The translations under genes and the position numbers were made by a program. A DNA stretch of 43,255 bases from RGIG5579 sp045543495. GTDB lineage: Bacteria; Bacillota; Clostridia; Oscillospirales; SIG627. Shown here in pieces: positions 16,295 to 23,900 of the stretch (positions are counted from its first letter, which is position 1; every line of letters starts with the position of its first letter). Where the stretch lies: the NCBI GenBank assembly GCA_045543495.1, contig JAZQMO010000052.1, positions 1 through 43,255 of the forward strand, written 5' to 3'. The notes under the pieces are model-generated. The model was not told the origin of the DNA. It did no database searches and saw only the letters and a list, made by a program, of their open reading frames with translations.

Positions 16295-16335
16295 GCCTTT
16301 TGGGGACAAAAGGCAGTTTGTTGGGATAATCCCAA
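16295..16335. other. Two adjacent short palindromes
   Basis: GCCTTTTG-GGGA-CAAAAGGC (16295-16314) is followed after six bases by TTGGGAT-A-ATCCCAA (16321-16335). Both are perfect inverted repeats. Neither is followed by a T tract, so they are not typical terminators. They lie in the 350-base gene-free stretch 16264-16610, upstream of the REP array. Confidence 0.5.
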
Positions 16336-16356
16336 GCCCTTAAAGGTTTCAGAGAA

Positions 16357-16528
16357 CACAGGTGACGGTTCTACAAAATCAGGTGACGGTTCTAAATCAG
16401 GGGACGGTTCTCTAAATCAGGGGACGGTTCTGTGATTGACCCCGCCTGAACCGCCCCCGCCCCTCGGAGAAAGACAGAGGACAATTCTCTGTCTTGACAT
16501 CAATCAGGGGACGGTTTCGCCGTCCCCC
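16357..16528 (+). repeat. REP array: four tandem units, composite unit and terminal hairpin
   Basis: Four units with core GGTGACGGTTCT or GGGGACGGTTCT lie at 16357-16372, 16376-16393, 16394-16413 and 16414-16439. They are followed by CCCCGCCTGAACCGCCCCC and an AAGACAG...CTGTCTT unit at 16471-16495. The last unit, 16502-16528, forms a strong hairpin, GGGGACGG-TTTCG-CCGTCCCC. The block 16414-16499 repeats 14965-15064 with some decay. Confidence 0.85.
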
Positions 16529-16557
16529 TTATATTCTTTTCGGAAAGAAAAAGATGG

Positions 16558-16586
16558 TTGCATCTTGCGTGGATCTGTGCTAAAAT
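16558..16586 (+). promoter_or_regulatory. Promoter of the M20 amidohydrolase gene
   Basis: TTGCAT (16558-16563), a 17-base spacer and TAAAAT (16581-16586) lie 25 bases before the start codon. Confidence 0.55.
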
Positions 16587-16610
16587 TGGGCAACGGAAAG
16601 GGGAGTTAAA

Positions 16611-17795
16611 ATGGAAAAGATTATCCGTGTCTGCAAGCAGAATGAGGACGAGCTGATCGCCCTGCGCCGTCGGCTTCATACCTGTCCCGAGATCGGCGGG
16701 AAGCTTGCAGAAACAAGAAAAATCGTTTGTGAATATTTGGATCAAATCGGAATCCTTTATACTCTGAACCCCCACGATGACGGCCTCGTTGCCGATATTA
16801 AAGGGACAAAGGAAGGGAAAACCCTTGCCTTCCGTGCCGATATGGATGGCCTTCATATCCACGAGGAGACAAATGTGCCCTATCGCTCCCAAATTGAGGG
16901 GCAAATGCACGGCTGCGGCCACGATGCCCACACCGCCATGCTCCTTTTGGCGGCAAAGCTTCTTTGGGACCGGAGGGATTCCCTCTGCGGCACCGTGCGC
17001 CTTTTGTTTCAGTCGGGCGAGGAAACGGGCACGGGAGCAAAGGAAATGATCGCCTGCGGTGCTTTGGACGGTGTGGATGCCGTGTGTGCCTTGCACGTGG
17101 GAAACCTTGCGGGGGATGAGAACCGTGCAGGGGATTTTGTGGTTTTGCCGGGGCCCGTCAGTGCGGGAAAGGATAAGTTTACCCTTACGGTTCACGGCAA
17201 GGGAACTCATTCCGCCTTCCCCGAAAAAGGGGTGGATCCCATTCTCATTGCGGCAAGGATCGTGAATGCGTGCGAGGAGATCTCGGCAAGAGAGCTGCCT
17301 GCGGGAACTGCCGCCGTTTTGAGCTTCGGAAGCTTTCAGGCAGGGGAGGATCACAATACCATTCCCCCCACGGCGGTTTTGAAGGGAAGCATACGGGTTC
17401 AGGACGAAAAGACCCGTGATTTTATGGGTCAAAGGCTGAGCTGCCTTGCGCAAAGCATTGCCGAGGCCTTCCGTGCTGAGTGTATTGTGGATCTGAAAAA
17501 AGGCTCCCGAACCGTAATGAACGATCCCGATCTGAGCAATTTGGTGGCCCGTGCCGTTTCCTCTGCGGTGGGAGAGGATAAGGTGAAAACCAAGATCTCC
17601 TCCTCCCTTATGGGCTCGGATGATTTTGCCAATTACGCCTCTCGGGTCCCCTCGGTGTATTTCTTCTTGCATACCAACAATCGGGAAAAGGGAATCGTGG
17701 AGGCCAACCACAATCCTCGCTTTGATCTGGATGAGTCGGTGCTCTATGAGGGCGTAGCCGCTTATGTTGCCATTGCCAAAGAGTTTTTGGCGTAA
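16611..17795 (+). CDS. M20D family metallopeptidase/amidohydrolase
   Basis: 394 residues, full length for the M20D group (hippurate, IAA-amino acid and N-acyl amino acid hydrolases), two-metal cytosolic enzymes that release an amino acid from an N-acyl conjugate. Metal ligands and catalytic residues are recognisable: Asp77 in FRADMDGL, Cys102 and His104 in MHGCGHDAHT, Glu137/Glu138 in QSGEETGTGA, His162 in ALHVGN, and a C-terminal His in NHNPRFD. The lid domain runs about 180-290 (GKGTHSAFPEKGVDP). A purine-rich GGGGAG site precedes the ATG. It is a single-gene unit with its own promoter and terminator. The true substrate cannot be read; hippurate hydrolase-like and other N-acyl amino acids are the options. 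Confidence 0.92.
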   Translation: MEKIIRVCKQNEDELIALRRRLHTCPEIGGKLAETRKIVCEYLDQIGILYTLNPHDDGLVADIKGTKEGKTLAFRADMDGLHIHEETNVPYRSQIEGQMHGCGHDAHTAMLLLAAKLLWDRRDSLCGTVRLLFQSGEETGTGAKEMIACGALDGVDAVCALHVGNLAGDENRAGDFVVLPGPVSAGKDKFTLTVHGKGTHSAFPEKGVDPILIAARIVNACEEISARELPAGTAAVLSFGSFQAGEDHNTIPPTAVLKGSIRVQDEKTRDFMGQRLSCLAQSIAEAFRAECIVDLKKGSRTVMNDPDLSNLVARAVSSAVGEDKVKTKISSSLMGSDDFANYASRVPSVYFFLHTNNREKGIVEANHNPRFDLDESVLYEGVAAYVAIAKEFLA

Positions 17796-17814
17796 GAAAC
17801 AGAGTGCATTTTTC

Positions 17815-17844
17815 AAAGACAGGCTTTCGGGCCTGTCTTTTTTT
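17815..17844 (+). terminator. Intrinsic terminator
   Basis: AAAGACAGGC and GCCTGTCTTT pair around a six-base loop, followed by a T run. It ends the M20 gene. Confidence 0.9.
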
Positions 17845-17864
17845 GCCAAAAGGAAGAAAAAAGT

Positions 17865-17892
17865 TTGCGTTTTGATCAAGGTATGGTATAAT
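17865..17892 (+). promoter_or_regulatory. Promoter of the TauE/SafE gene
   Basis: TTGCGT (17865-17870), a 16-base spacer and a perfect TATAAT (17887-17892). Confidence 0.65.
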
Positions 17893-17925
17893 TATCGTAC
17901 GGAATGATTGAAATCGAGGATTTCA

Positions 17926-18681
17926 ATGTCCGAGAAAGTTTACGGATGTGAGAAAATGCAATTGTTACACGCTTTCTTTTTGGTGCTCATTGGAATAGGG
18001 GCAGGCTTTGTGCAAAGGGTCAGCGGCTTCGGCCTTGGGATCTTTGCCATGCTCTTTTTGCCTCACGTTCTGCCGTCACACACCGCCGCTGCGGCCATTT
18101 CCACGCTCTTCTCCTGTGTGACCTCAAGCCTCAATACCATAAAGTACCGAAAGCACATTCGCTTCCGTATCGCCCTCCCTATGATCTGCACCGCCCTTGT
18201 TACCATTCCCATTGCCGTTCGCTTTTCCACCCTTGTGTCGGCAAAGGGCTTTGGCCTTCTGTTCGGCTCGGTCTTGATCCTCTTAGCACTCTATTTTATC
18301 TTTTTCAACAAAAGCCTCAAGCTCAAGCCCACCTTCGGAAACGGAATGGCGGCGGGCGCCGTCAGCGGAACTCTCAGCGGCCTGTTTTCCACCGGCGGCC
18401 CTCCTGCGGTCTTGTATGTCAGCAGTGCTACCGAGGATAATATGACCTATTTTGCTGTCATTCAATTCTATTTTTGCTTGACCAATCTTTATTCCACCGC
18501 CGTTCGCGCCTTGGAGGGGATCCTGACCTCCGAGATCCTTCTGTATGCCGCCGTTGGCATTGTGGGCTGTATGGTGGGAGATGCTTTTGGCAAAGGGGTA
18601 TTTGATCGCTTGGATTCCCGCCGCCTGAAACAGGTGATCTATACGGGGATGCTGCTGAGCGGTATCATTATGCTTTTTTAG
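17926..18681 (+). CDS. TauE/SafE family membrane permease
   Basis: 251 residues with about seven to eight hydrophobic segments and a very short N-terminal tail. The family features are GIGAGFVQRVSGFGLGIFAM in the first segment and the repeat-like GAVSGTLSGLFSTGGPPAVLYVSS in the second half, the two half-repeats of the TauE/SafE (DUF81) fold. Members export sulfite, sulfoacetate or other organic anions; the substrate here is unknown. The ATG at 17926 is chosen for its GAGGA site 5 bases upstream; a shorter start at 17956 lacks one. The gene stands alone between its promoter and an amidohydrolase remnant. Confidence 0.88.
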   Translation: MSEKVYGCEKMQLLHAFFLVLIGIGAGFVQRVSGFGLGIFAMLFLPHVLPSHTAAAAISTLFSCVTSSLNTIKYRKHIRFRIALPMICTALVTIPIAVRFSTLVSAKGFGLLFGSVLILLALYFIFFNKSLKLKPTFGNGMAAGAVSGTLSGLFSTGGPPAVLYVSSATEDNMTYFAVIQFYFCLTNLYSTAVRALEGILTSEILLYAAVGIVGCMVGDAFGKGVFDRLDSRRLKQVIYTGMLLSGIIMLF

Positions 18682-18719
18682 AAATCAATCCCGATAAACT
18701 TTTATCCTGAGGTAAAACC

Positions 18720-18926
18720 ATGGCAGGGGCCGAGTATCAAAACGGTTCCGTTCTCATCGGGGATGATGGCAAGATCCTTGCAGTAGGGGAGGACATCCAA
18801 GCAACGGATGGGATGACTCTCATTGATGCAGGCGGCCGTCTCTTGTGACCCCCGGCTGTGTGGAGGTGCATTGCCAAGGAGTTTGATGTGCTCCTGACTC
18901 CGGATCGTAACCAAATAACAAAATAA
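18720..18926 (+). pseudogene. Remnant of an amidohydrolase (imidazolonepropionase-like) gene
   Basis: The first 42 codons (MAGAEYQNGSVLIGDDGK, then AVGEDI and LIDAGGR) match the N-terminal beta-sandwich of metal-dependent amidohydrolases and end in TGA at 18846. Shifting the frame restores VTPGCVEVHC, the start of the metal-binding PGxVExHxH motif, so there is a frameshift immediately before it. After that, sequence resembling a C-terminus (EFDVLLTPDRNQITK) runs to TAA at 18924-18926, and the roughly 1-kb catalytic barrel is missing. It is non-functional. Confidence 0.7.
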
Positions 18927-18930
18927 AAAG

Positions 18931-18967
18931 CAAAACCATCGGCCAAGCCGATGGTTTTGTTTGTTTG
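18931..18967 (+). terminator. Intrinsic terminator behind the amidohydrolase remnant
   Basis: AAAACCATCGGC-CAA-GCCGATGGTTTT is a perfect 12-base stem followed by GTTTGTTTG. It was probably the native terminator of the lost gene. Confidence 0.85.
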
Positions 18968-19009
18968 TGAAAAAGCTCCGCTTTGCTGTTTCCTTTTTTC
19001 GTTTTGCTC

Positions 19010-19038
19010 TTGCTAAATTTGTCGAATTGTGATATAAG
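19010..19038 (+). promoter_or_regulatory. Promoter of the tail-anchored protein gene
   Basis: TTGCTA (19010-19015), a 17-base spacer and TATAAG (19033-19038). Confidence 0.55.
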
Positions 19039-19108
19039 TAAAGGGATAAAATTAGGCTTTGCAAAAAGGGGAGAACTCCTTTTCAAAGCCTGACTTGAGA
19101 GGTTTATT

Positions 19109-20296
19109 ATGATCAAGGATATGAATGTCAACATTTCCCACGCTTTTTATTATCCCTCCGGCACATTCAGCGGGGGAGAGGCCTTTTTGGCCCGCCTGAA
19201 AAAGCATTTCGGATCGGTCGTGGTCTATGATGAAAATGCCAAGACCGATGACCCCGATATCAAGGATCTGCAGATCGCACAGGATTTTCTCCGTGGCGGT
19301 GGGCAGACCTATAAGGTATTCCGTGCCTTCCTCCGTGATCTTCGCCTTGGCGAGGAAGGGGAGGGGCCCCGCCGATTTTTGGCAATGTGCTCCTATTTTG
19401 AGGAGTCCGATATCATTTCCCTTTCCTTCCACTATGAATTGAAGGGCATCACCTCCGATGAGGTCATCGGGATCCGTCAATCGGGAGTCCACAAGGGCTT
19501 TGAATTCGGGAACGGCACCTTCTCCTGCGCTTCTCTTGCCAATGAGATCCGCGGAAAGCTGGGCCTTTCGGAGCATACCGAATCCAGCATTATGATCGAG
19601 GTCACAAAGTTCGGGGATTACGATACCTTGTCCGAGATCGAGGAGAAGGAAAGTAAGCTTTTGTACGGATTGCTCTCGGGTGACGAGGGGTATCAGTTTG
19701 TTCCCGATGAATTGGTTGCGGAGCGCTTGAAGCTCAATTGGGGCAGCCGTGATTTTATTCGCATTTATGCCTGCAAGCAGGCCTTCCTCTTTATCAATCT
19801 GCTTCGCTCCTCCCATCAGAAGGAGTATCTGGAAAGACAGATCGCCTTCGGCAATGCCACCTACGGCGGTTGCAACCCTTATTTCTTTATGGAGGAGTGT
19901 CCTCTCACCGTCAACCACGGCATTCTCTTCTCCGTGGAGTTTGTTATGGTCTTGAAGGCCCTGATCAATGAGGTGCTCGTATTCCAGACCAAGCGCAGAA
20001 AGAGGAGCCATAGCTCTTATTACAAGCGCATCCGTGAGACCCGTGATTTCAGACGGAAGATCATTAAGGTGCTGGAAAAGGTGGAGCAGACCCAAATTGC
20101 CGAGATCGGGGAGCTCAGTGCCGTGCTTCTCACCAGTCAGCACGTAGCCCCCATTGTGGAGGAGGTCAAGTATCTTTTGGAGCTTTTGGAGGGGGATCTT
20201 TCCCTGATCTACTCCGAGCGAAACAATGCTTTGGTAACCATTCTTACCGTTCTGGGTCTTTTGCTTGCCGTCTGGCAGGTCATTTTGGCACTGTAA
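19109..20296 (+). CDS. Unknown protein with C-terminal membrane anchor
   Basis: 395 residues I cannot assign to a family with confidence. Residues 1-370 are soluble, with a Phe/Tyr/Gly-rich N-terminus (ISHAFYYPSGTFSGGEAFLARL) and a long helical, possibly coiled region (about 290-370, rich in Arg/Lys/Glu). One hydrophobic helix ends the protein (ALVTILTVLGLLLAVWQVILAL), predicting a tail anchor facing the cytoplasm. The general layout, soluble alpha/beta part followed by helices and a terminal membrane segment, recalls the Rmd1/YagE (DUF155) group, but I see no decisive motif. It has its own promoter and terminator and a GAGAGG site before the ATG. Confidence 0.75.
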   Translation: MIKDMNVNISHAFYYPSGTFSGGEAFLARLKKHFGSVVVYDENAKTDDPDIKDLQIAQDFLRGGGQTYKVFRAFLRDLRLGEEGEGPRRFLAMCSYFEESDIISLSFHYELKGITSDEVIGIRQSGVHKGFEFGNGTFSCASLANEIRGKLGLSEHTESSIMIEVTKFGDYDTLSEIEEKESKLLYGLLSGDEGYQFVPDELVAERLKLNWGSRDFIRIYACKQAFLFINLLRSSHQKEYLERQIAFGNATYGGCNPYFFMEECPLTVNHGILFSVEFVMVLKALINEVLVFQTKRRKRSHSSYYKRIRETRDFRRKIIKVLEKVEQTQIAEIGELSAVLLTSQHVAPIVEEVKYLLELLEGDLSLIYSERNNALVTILTVLGLLLAVWQVILAL

Positions 20297-20300
20297 CAAA

Positions 20301-20333
20301 GAAAAAAGCCGTGATTTCACGGCTTTTTTTCTT
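20301..20333 (+). terminator. Intrinsic terminator
   Basis: AAAAAGCCGTG-ATTT-CACGGCTTTTT with a following T run ends the gene at 19109-20296. Confidence 0.9.
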
Positions 20334-20340
20334 TGTTTCC

Positions 20341-20369
20341 TTGCACAGAACAAGCTTCTGTGGTATAAT
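20341..20369 (+). promoter_or_regulatory. Promoter of the MBL hydrolase operon
   Basis: TTGCAC (20341-20346), a 17-base spacer and a perfect TATAAT (20364-20369), 41 bases before the start codon. Confidence 0.75.
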
Positions 20370-20410
20370 TTGGATGAATATGAAAATACGCCTATGAAAA
20401 GGAGAGAACG

Positions 20411-21292
20411 ATGAAGACCAAGGAATATTTTATCAAAATGTTTGAAGAGGGCTACAAGAAGAAATCAAGCGCCAAGCTTGATTTTTATACCAACCCCTCC
20501 ATTGCCCGTATTGATCCCTTCCGCATTGCGGACGGTCTGTATTATGTAGGCGATAAAAAGGTTTGTATTCACCTGATCGATTCGGGGGATGGCCTGATCC
20601 TCATTGATTCGGGATATCTTGGCACCACCCATCTTTTGATCGATAGCATTTGGCGTGCGGGCTTTGATCCCCGAGATGTTCGCTGGATCATTCATTCCCA
20701 CGGCCATTGGGATCATTTCGGAGCCTCCGATGAATTCCGCAGTATGTTCGGAACCAAGCTTGCCATCAGCCGTGTGGATGCCGAGGATCTGCGGGAAAAG
20801 CCCACCCGTGCCCATATCAGCCCGTCTATGTTCCCCTTCGCCAAGATCCCCGAGTTTGACCGTGAATTGGAGGACGGCGAAATTTTTGAATTGGGCAATG
20901 TGAAGATTCGCTGTGTTTTGACCCCCGGCCATACCCGTGGCGTTCTGAGCCTCTTTTTCAACGTGACCGATCAGGGCAAGACCTATTTGGCAGGTGCCTT
21001 CGGCGGCGCAGGAGTCAATGCCATCACCCTGCCTTATATTCACTATAACGATTCTCCCTTGGATTGCGCACAGGAGATGCTCCGTTCCATTGATAAGGTA
21101 TGGGATGAGCCCGTTACGGTGCATTTGGGCAATCACCCCGGCAACAATAAGACCCTCCAAAAGAGAGAAAAGCAGTTGAAGGAGGGAGGAAATCCCTTTA
21201 TTGCTCCCGAGAGCTGGCACAAATTCCTCAGCGATTTGAAGCTTCAGATCGAGGAAAAGATCCGTTTGAACGAAGAAATGATGAAGGACTGA
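20411..21292 (+). CDS. MBL-fold metallo-hydrolase, class B3 beta-lactamase-like
   Basis: 293 residues with a complete metallo-beta-lactamase fold signature. The metal motif HGHWDH gives His97, His99, Asp101 and His102, followed by His174 in LTPGHTRG and His242 in HLGNHPGNN. The usual bridging Asp of glyoxalase-type enzymes (GD) is replaced by LAGAFGG, the arrangement of subclass B3-like proteins, where the last His serves instead. There is no signal peptide, so it acts in the cytoplasm and a periplasmic-type antibiotic role is unlikely; the substrate is unknown. A GGAGAG site precedes the ATG. The next gene, a DUF4432 mutarotase-like protein, starts 14 bases after the stop, suggesting joint sugar or ester metabolism. 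Confidence 0.88.
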   Translation: MKTKEYFIKMFEEGYKKKSSAKLDFYTNPSIARIDPFRIADGLYYVGDKKVCIHLIDSGDGLILIDSGYLGTTHLLIDSIWRAGFDPRDVRWIIHSHGHWDHFGASDEFRSMFGTKLAISRVDAEDLREKPTRAHISPSMFPFAKIPEFDRELEDGEIFELGNVKIRCVLTPGHTRGVLSLFFNVTDQGKTYLAGAFGGAGVNAITLPYIHYNDSPLDCAQEMLRSIDKVWDEPVTVHLGNHPGNNKTLQKREKQLKEGGNPFIAPESWHKFLSDLKLQIEEKIRLNEEMMKD

Positions 21293-21306
21293 GAAGGATG
21301 CGGAAG

Positions 21307-22218
21307 ATGGACGGCAGAATTTCAAATCTTGCACAAATAGCGAGCCTGCGCCGCTACCGCTTGACCGAAGGGCGGGAAAAGGGGCTTGAGGTCATAGATT
21401 GTGACAACGGAACCCTCCGCTTTCTTCTGAATGTGTCCAAGGCCTGCGATATGATGCAGCTGTATCATAAAGGGCAGAATTTGACCTTTGTTTCCAAAAA
21501 CGGCTTTCAGGCAAGAGAGCTTCCTTTTGCCAAGCGCTTCGAGGGCGGAATGCTCTATACCTGCGGTCTGGATAGTGTAGGGGAGCGAGAGGGCTTTGAG
21601 GAGCACGGCTCCGTGCACGGTATCCCTGCGGAAATTCTGCGTGCCGAGGTAAGCGAGGAGGGCATTTTCGTGGAGGCCGTCATTCGGGATACCGAGGTCT
21701 GCGGCAAGAATTTGGTGCTTCGCAGAAGCATTTTCACCGCTCTCGGATCCTCCAAGGTTTCCGTGGTGGATCGCCTTACCAATGAAGGCTACCGTGAGGA
21801 GCCCTATTGCCTTTTGTATCACGTTAACCTCGGCTATCCCTTGATGGATGACGGAGCCGAGATCGTGTCCGATTCCGAAATTCTTTTGCCCCGCACCCCT
21901 TGGGCGGAACAGAATTTGTCTACCGCCTGCAGCATCACCTCCCCCGAGCCCGGCAGGGAGGAGACCTGCTATTATCTGTCTCCTTCCTCCCATCGGGTCT
22001 CCCTTGTAAACGGGAAGCTGGGAAAAGCCTTCACCGTTTCCTATTCGGGGGATACCTTGCCCCACTTTTTGGCTTGGAAATCCCTGGCAAGCGGGGATTA
22101 CGCCGTGGGGCTTGAGCCTGCCACCACAAAGCTTGATCACCTGTTTGAATACAGCACGATTCCCGCAGGCGAAACGCTTGAATTCCGTTTGGAGCTGTCC
22201 GTTTCCGAAATAAAATAA
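21307..22218 (+). CDS. DUF4432/aldose 1-epimerase-like protein
   Basis: 303 residues resembling the DUF4432 branch of the galactose mutarotase-like superfamily, beta-sandwich sugar-binding enzymes or scaffolds. Suggestive blocks are LEVIDCDNGTLRFLLNVSKACDM, GLDSVGEREGFEEHGSVHGIPAEIL (with the His-Gly pair of the active site), PYCLLYHVNLGYPLMDDGAEI and VGLEPATTK near the C-terminus. The ATG at 21307 is preferred because AGAAGG lies 9 bases upstream; the ATG at 21298 abuts that site. It is cotranscribed with the MBL hydrolase. It probably acts on a sugar or sugar-like ligand in the cytoplasm; specificity is unknown. Confidence 0.8.
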   Translation: MDGRISNLAQIASLRRYRLTEGREKGLEVIDCDNGTLRFLLNVSKACDMMQLYHKGQNLTFVSKNGFQARELPFAKRFEGGMLYTCGLDSVGEREGFEEHGSVHGIPAEILRAEVSEEGIFVEAVIRDTEVCGKNLVLRRSIFTALGSSKVSVVDRLTNEGYREEPYCLLYHVNLGYPLMDDGAEIVSDSEILLPRTPWAEQNLSTACSITSPEPGREETCYYLSPSSHRVSLVNGKLGKAFTVSYSGDTLPHFLAWKSLASGDYAVGLEPATTKLDHLFEYSTIPAGETLEFRLELSVSEIK

Positions 22219-22245
22219 TAAAATAAAAATGTTTGGGAGGTTAAA

Positions 22246-23091
22246 ATGAAATCAAAATTGTGGATGCGTTTAATATTGGTTGCTCTTTGCTTTTTGGTCT
22301 TGCTATCGCTGGCTTCTTGCTCGGCAGACATGGAAATGGGCAACAATACTCCGTTGGGAGAGCAGTTTTTATCTTGCGTTTTGAAGAGTGATTTTGATTC
22401 CGCCTATGCTATGGTACAAGAAACCGTGGGAGAGGAGGATTTCAGGGAATACTGGGCCTCAATTTTGCCCATCACAAAGGATGCCGCCTCCTATGAGCTG
22501 GAGCAGATCGGCTGGAATGTCAATACCTCCAATTCTCTGACGACCCTCACCACCGCCTATCAAGTGTATTTCGACAATGGGAAAACGGCGCTCCTTCGCA
22601 TTGTCACCCGTGATGATATCGGGGGAATTGCAGGGCTTCACTTCTCGGATATCACATCCTTTATTGAGGTGACCCATAAGGTTCTTCCTCCCGTTCGCAT
22701 TGTCCTGACCGCGTTTTCTCTTCTTTCTGTGGCATTTGTCATTTGGATGTTTATTGATTGCCTTCGCAGGAAAATGAAGAGAAAGGTCCTTTGGGCGATC
22801 CTCGTCTTTTTCGGCGTTACGTTTACGCTCACCGTGGGAGAAACCGCAGGCCTTCGCTTTATGATCGGCGTGATGCTGCAAGGCAGTAGCATTGTCGCAG
22901 ATCCCGCCCTGTTATCCGTGATCACAAAGCTTACCTTCCCGGTCGGCGCTCTCATTTATTTTCTGATGCGAAAGAAGCTGACGCTTCCCCCTGTGGATGA
23001 GACCCTCGCTGCAGAAAATCCGCAGGCTGCCCCCGCTTTTGACGAGAGTCGGGAGCAGAAGCCTTTTGCCGAAACCGAACAAAATCAATAA
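22246..23091 (+). CDS. Membrane lipoprotein with three further membrane segments, unknown
   Basis: 281 residues. The N-terminus is a type II signal peptide ending in SLASC (lipidated Cys25). A DUF4878-like globular segment (about 35-140; LGEQFLSCVLKSDFDSAYAMV is the look of small accumulation/NTF2-like lipoproteins) is followed by three hydrophobic helices (about 151-170, 178-198 and 222-240). The tail is charged and Glu/Gln-rich. A GGGAGG site precedes the ATG. It starts 27 bases after the DUF4432 gene, so it may be the last gene of that operon. The family is not identified beyond this description. Confidence 0.8.
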   Translation: MKSKLWMRLILVALCFLVLLSLASCSADMEMGNNTPLGEQFLSCVLKSDFDSAYAMVQETVGEEDFREYWASILPITKDAASYELEQIGWNVNTSNSLTTLTTAYQVYFDNGKTALLRIVTRDDIGGIAGLHFSDITSFIEVTHKVLPPVRIVLTAFSLLSVAFVIWMFIDCLRRKMKRKVLWAILVFFGVTFTLTVGETAGLRFMIGVMLQGSSIVADPALLSVITKLTFPVGALIYFLMRKKLTLPPVDETLAAENPQAAPAFDESREQKPFAETEQNQ

Positions 23092-23092
23092 A

Positions 23093-23127
23093 GAAAAGCC
23101 CCGATGGTCCATCGGGGCTTTCGTTTA
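23093..23127. terminator. Shared intrinsic terminator between convergent genes
   Basis: AAAGCCCCGATG-GTC-CATCGGGGCTTT, with T/A-rich flanks on both sides, lies between the lipoprotein gene and the leftward C39-like gene. Confidence 0.85.
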
Positions 23128-23721
23128 TTTTCTCCAAAAGAGGTGATAGCCGGGGGTGCTTTTTTTCACATCGGCAAAGAAAAGCTCGGGCTGAACCAAA
23201 GCGATCATACCGCATTTGACCTCCACCTTACCCTTGCGGCCCTCTTCCTCATACCGACCCTCTTGATAGTGAGGATCCAAAATGGCAAGTCTGCCGTCGG
23301 GCTCAATGGAAATGGCCACCACATAGTGTCCCACGTGGCTGAAGAGACCGGGCACACCGTTTTGATCTCCCGCTACATTGACTACTGCCGCACCGCCTGT
23401 TTTCAGGCAGCGAATAAGTCCCTCGGGATCGTCGGTGCTTTCCCAGATCAGGCCGAATTTTTCCGCAAAGGCGGGGGCAAATTTGGCATAGGAGGTGCCG
23501 AGGCGCTCGTTGGCGCTGTTCTCATAGGAAAGCTGGATGGCCTCCTTCAAGGTAAATTCGGTGTTGGGAAGGAGTCTGTCCACCACCATCATGGCGGCGC
23601 ATAGTCCACAGCCCGAGGTCTTGACGGTGGTTCTCTTTCCTTTTTCCTTTGCCTCTCCCTCCAGCTTGGTTCTGGTTATATAGGGGATATGGTCATATTC
23701 TGTTTGATTGATAAATTTCAT
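23125..23721 (-). CDS. Peptidase C39-like domain protein
   Basis: 198 residues resembling the C39-like papain-fold family. The Cys block TSGCGLCAAMMVVDRLL gives nucleophile Cys38. The His block is HVGHYVVAISIEPDGRL, and the acidic partner is in LAILDPHYQEGRYEE. There is no signal peptide, so the substrate would be cytoplasmic unless it is exported another way. The ATG at 23721 is chosen for GGAGGT 6 bases upstream; a longer frame to 23754 has no site. It is a single gene with its own promoter, convergent with the lipoprotein gene. The substrate is unknown. Confidence 0.85.
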   Translation of the reverse strand: MKFINQTEYDHIPYITRTKLEGEAKEKGKRTTVKTSGCGLCAAMMVVDRLLPNTEFTLKEAIQLSYENSANERLGTSYAKFAPAFAEKFGLIWESTDDPEGLIRCLKTGGAAVVNVAGDQNGVPGLFSHVGHYVVAISIEPDGRLAILDPHYQEGRYEEEGRKGKVEVKCGMIALVQPELFFADVKKSTPGYHLFWRK

Positions 23722-23744
23722 TTCGCACCTCCGTTGATACCAAC

Positions 23745-23773
23745 ATTGTACCACCGCCTCTCGGAAAAATCAA
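23745..23773 (-). promoter_or_regulatory. Promoter of the C39-like gene
   Basis: On the minus strand, TTGATT (23768-23773), a 17-base spacer and TACAAT (23745-23750). The start codon follows 24 bases downstream. Confidence 0.65.
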
Positions 23774-23844
23774 GCCGTCGGTGAAAAAATGCTCACTTTG
23801 CTTGTTGAGCGACGAAAGTTTTTGATACAAATCCCCGACATTAC

Positions 23845-23873
23845 TTGATTTTCTTTACCGCTTGTGCTACAAT
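23845..23873 (+). promoter_or_regulatory. Promoter of the SGNH hydrolase pair
   Basis: TTGATT (23845-23850), a 17-base spacer and TACAAT (23868-23873), 28 bases before the start codon. It has nearly the same hexamers as the divergent C39-like promoter. Confidence 0.65.
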
Positions 23874-23900
23874 CTTAAAAAATGTTGCAGGAGAGACAAA

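Noticed and set aside
16238..16435. Open frame through the palindromes and REP ladder
   Set aside because: Its residues come from the repeats (SGDGS repeats), without a ribosome site or coding character.
14945..16528. Repeats considered as a CRISPR array
   Set aside because: Units are short, contiguous or irregularly spaced, in both orientations, with no spacers and no cas genes. They fit REP units around a RAYT gene.
20411..21292. MBL protein considered as an antibiotic-resistance beta-lactamase
   Set aside because: It has no signal peptide and is cotranscribed with a DUF4432 mutarotase-like gene; the metal ligands alone do not show beta-lactamase activity.
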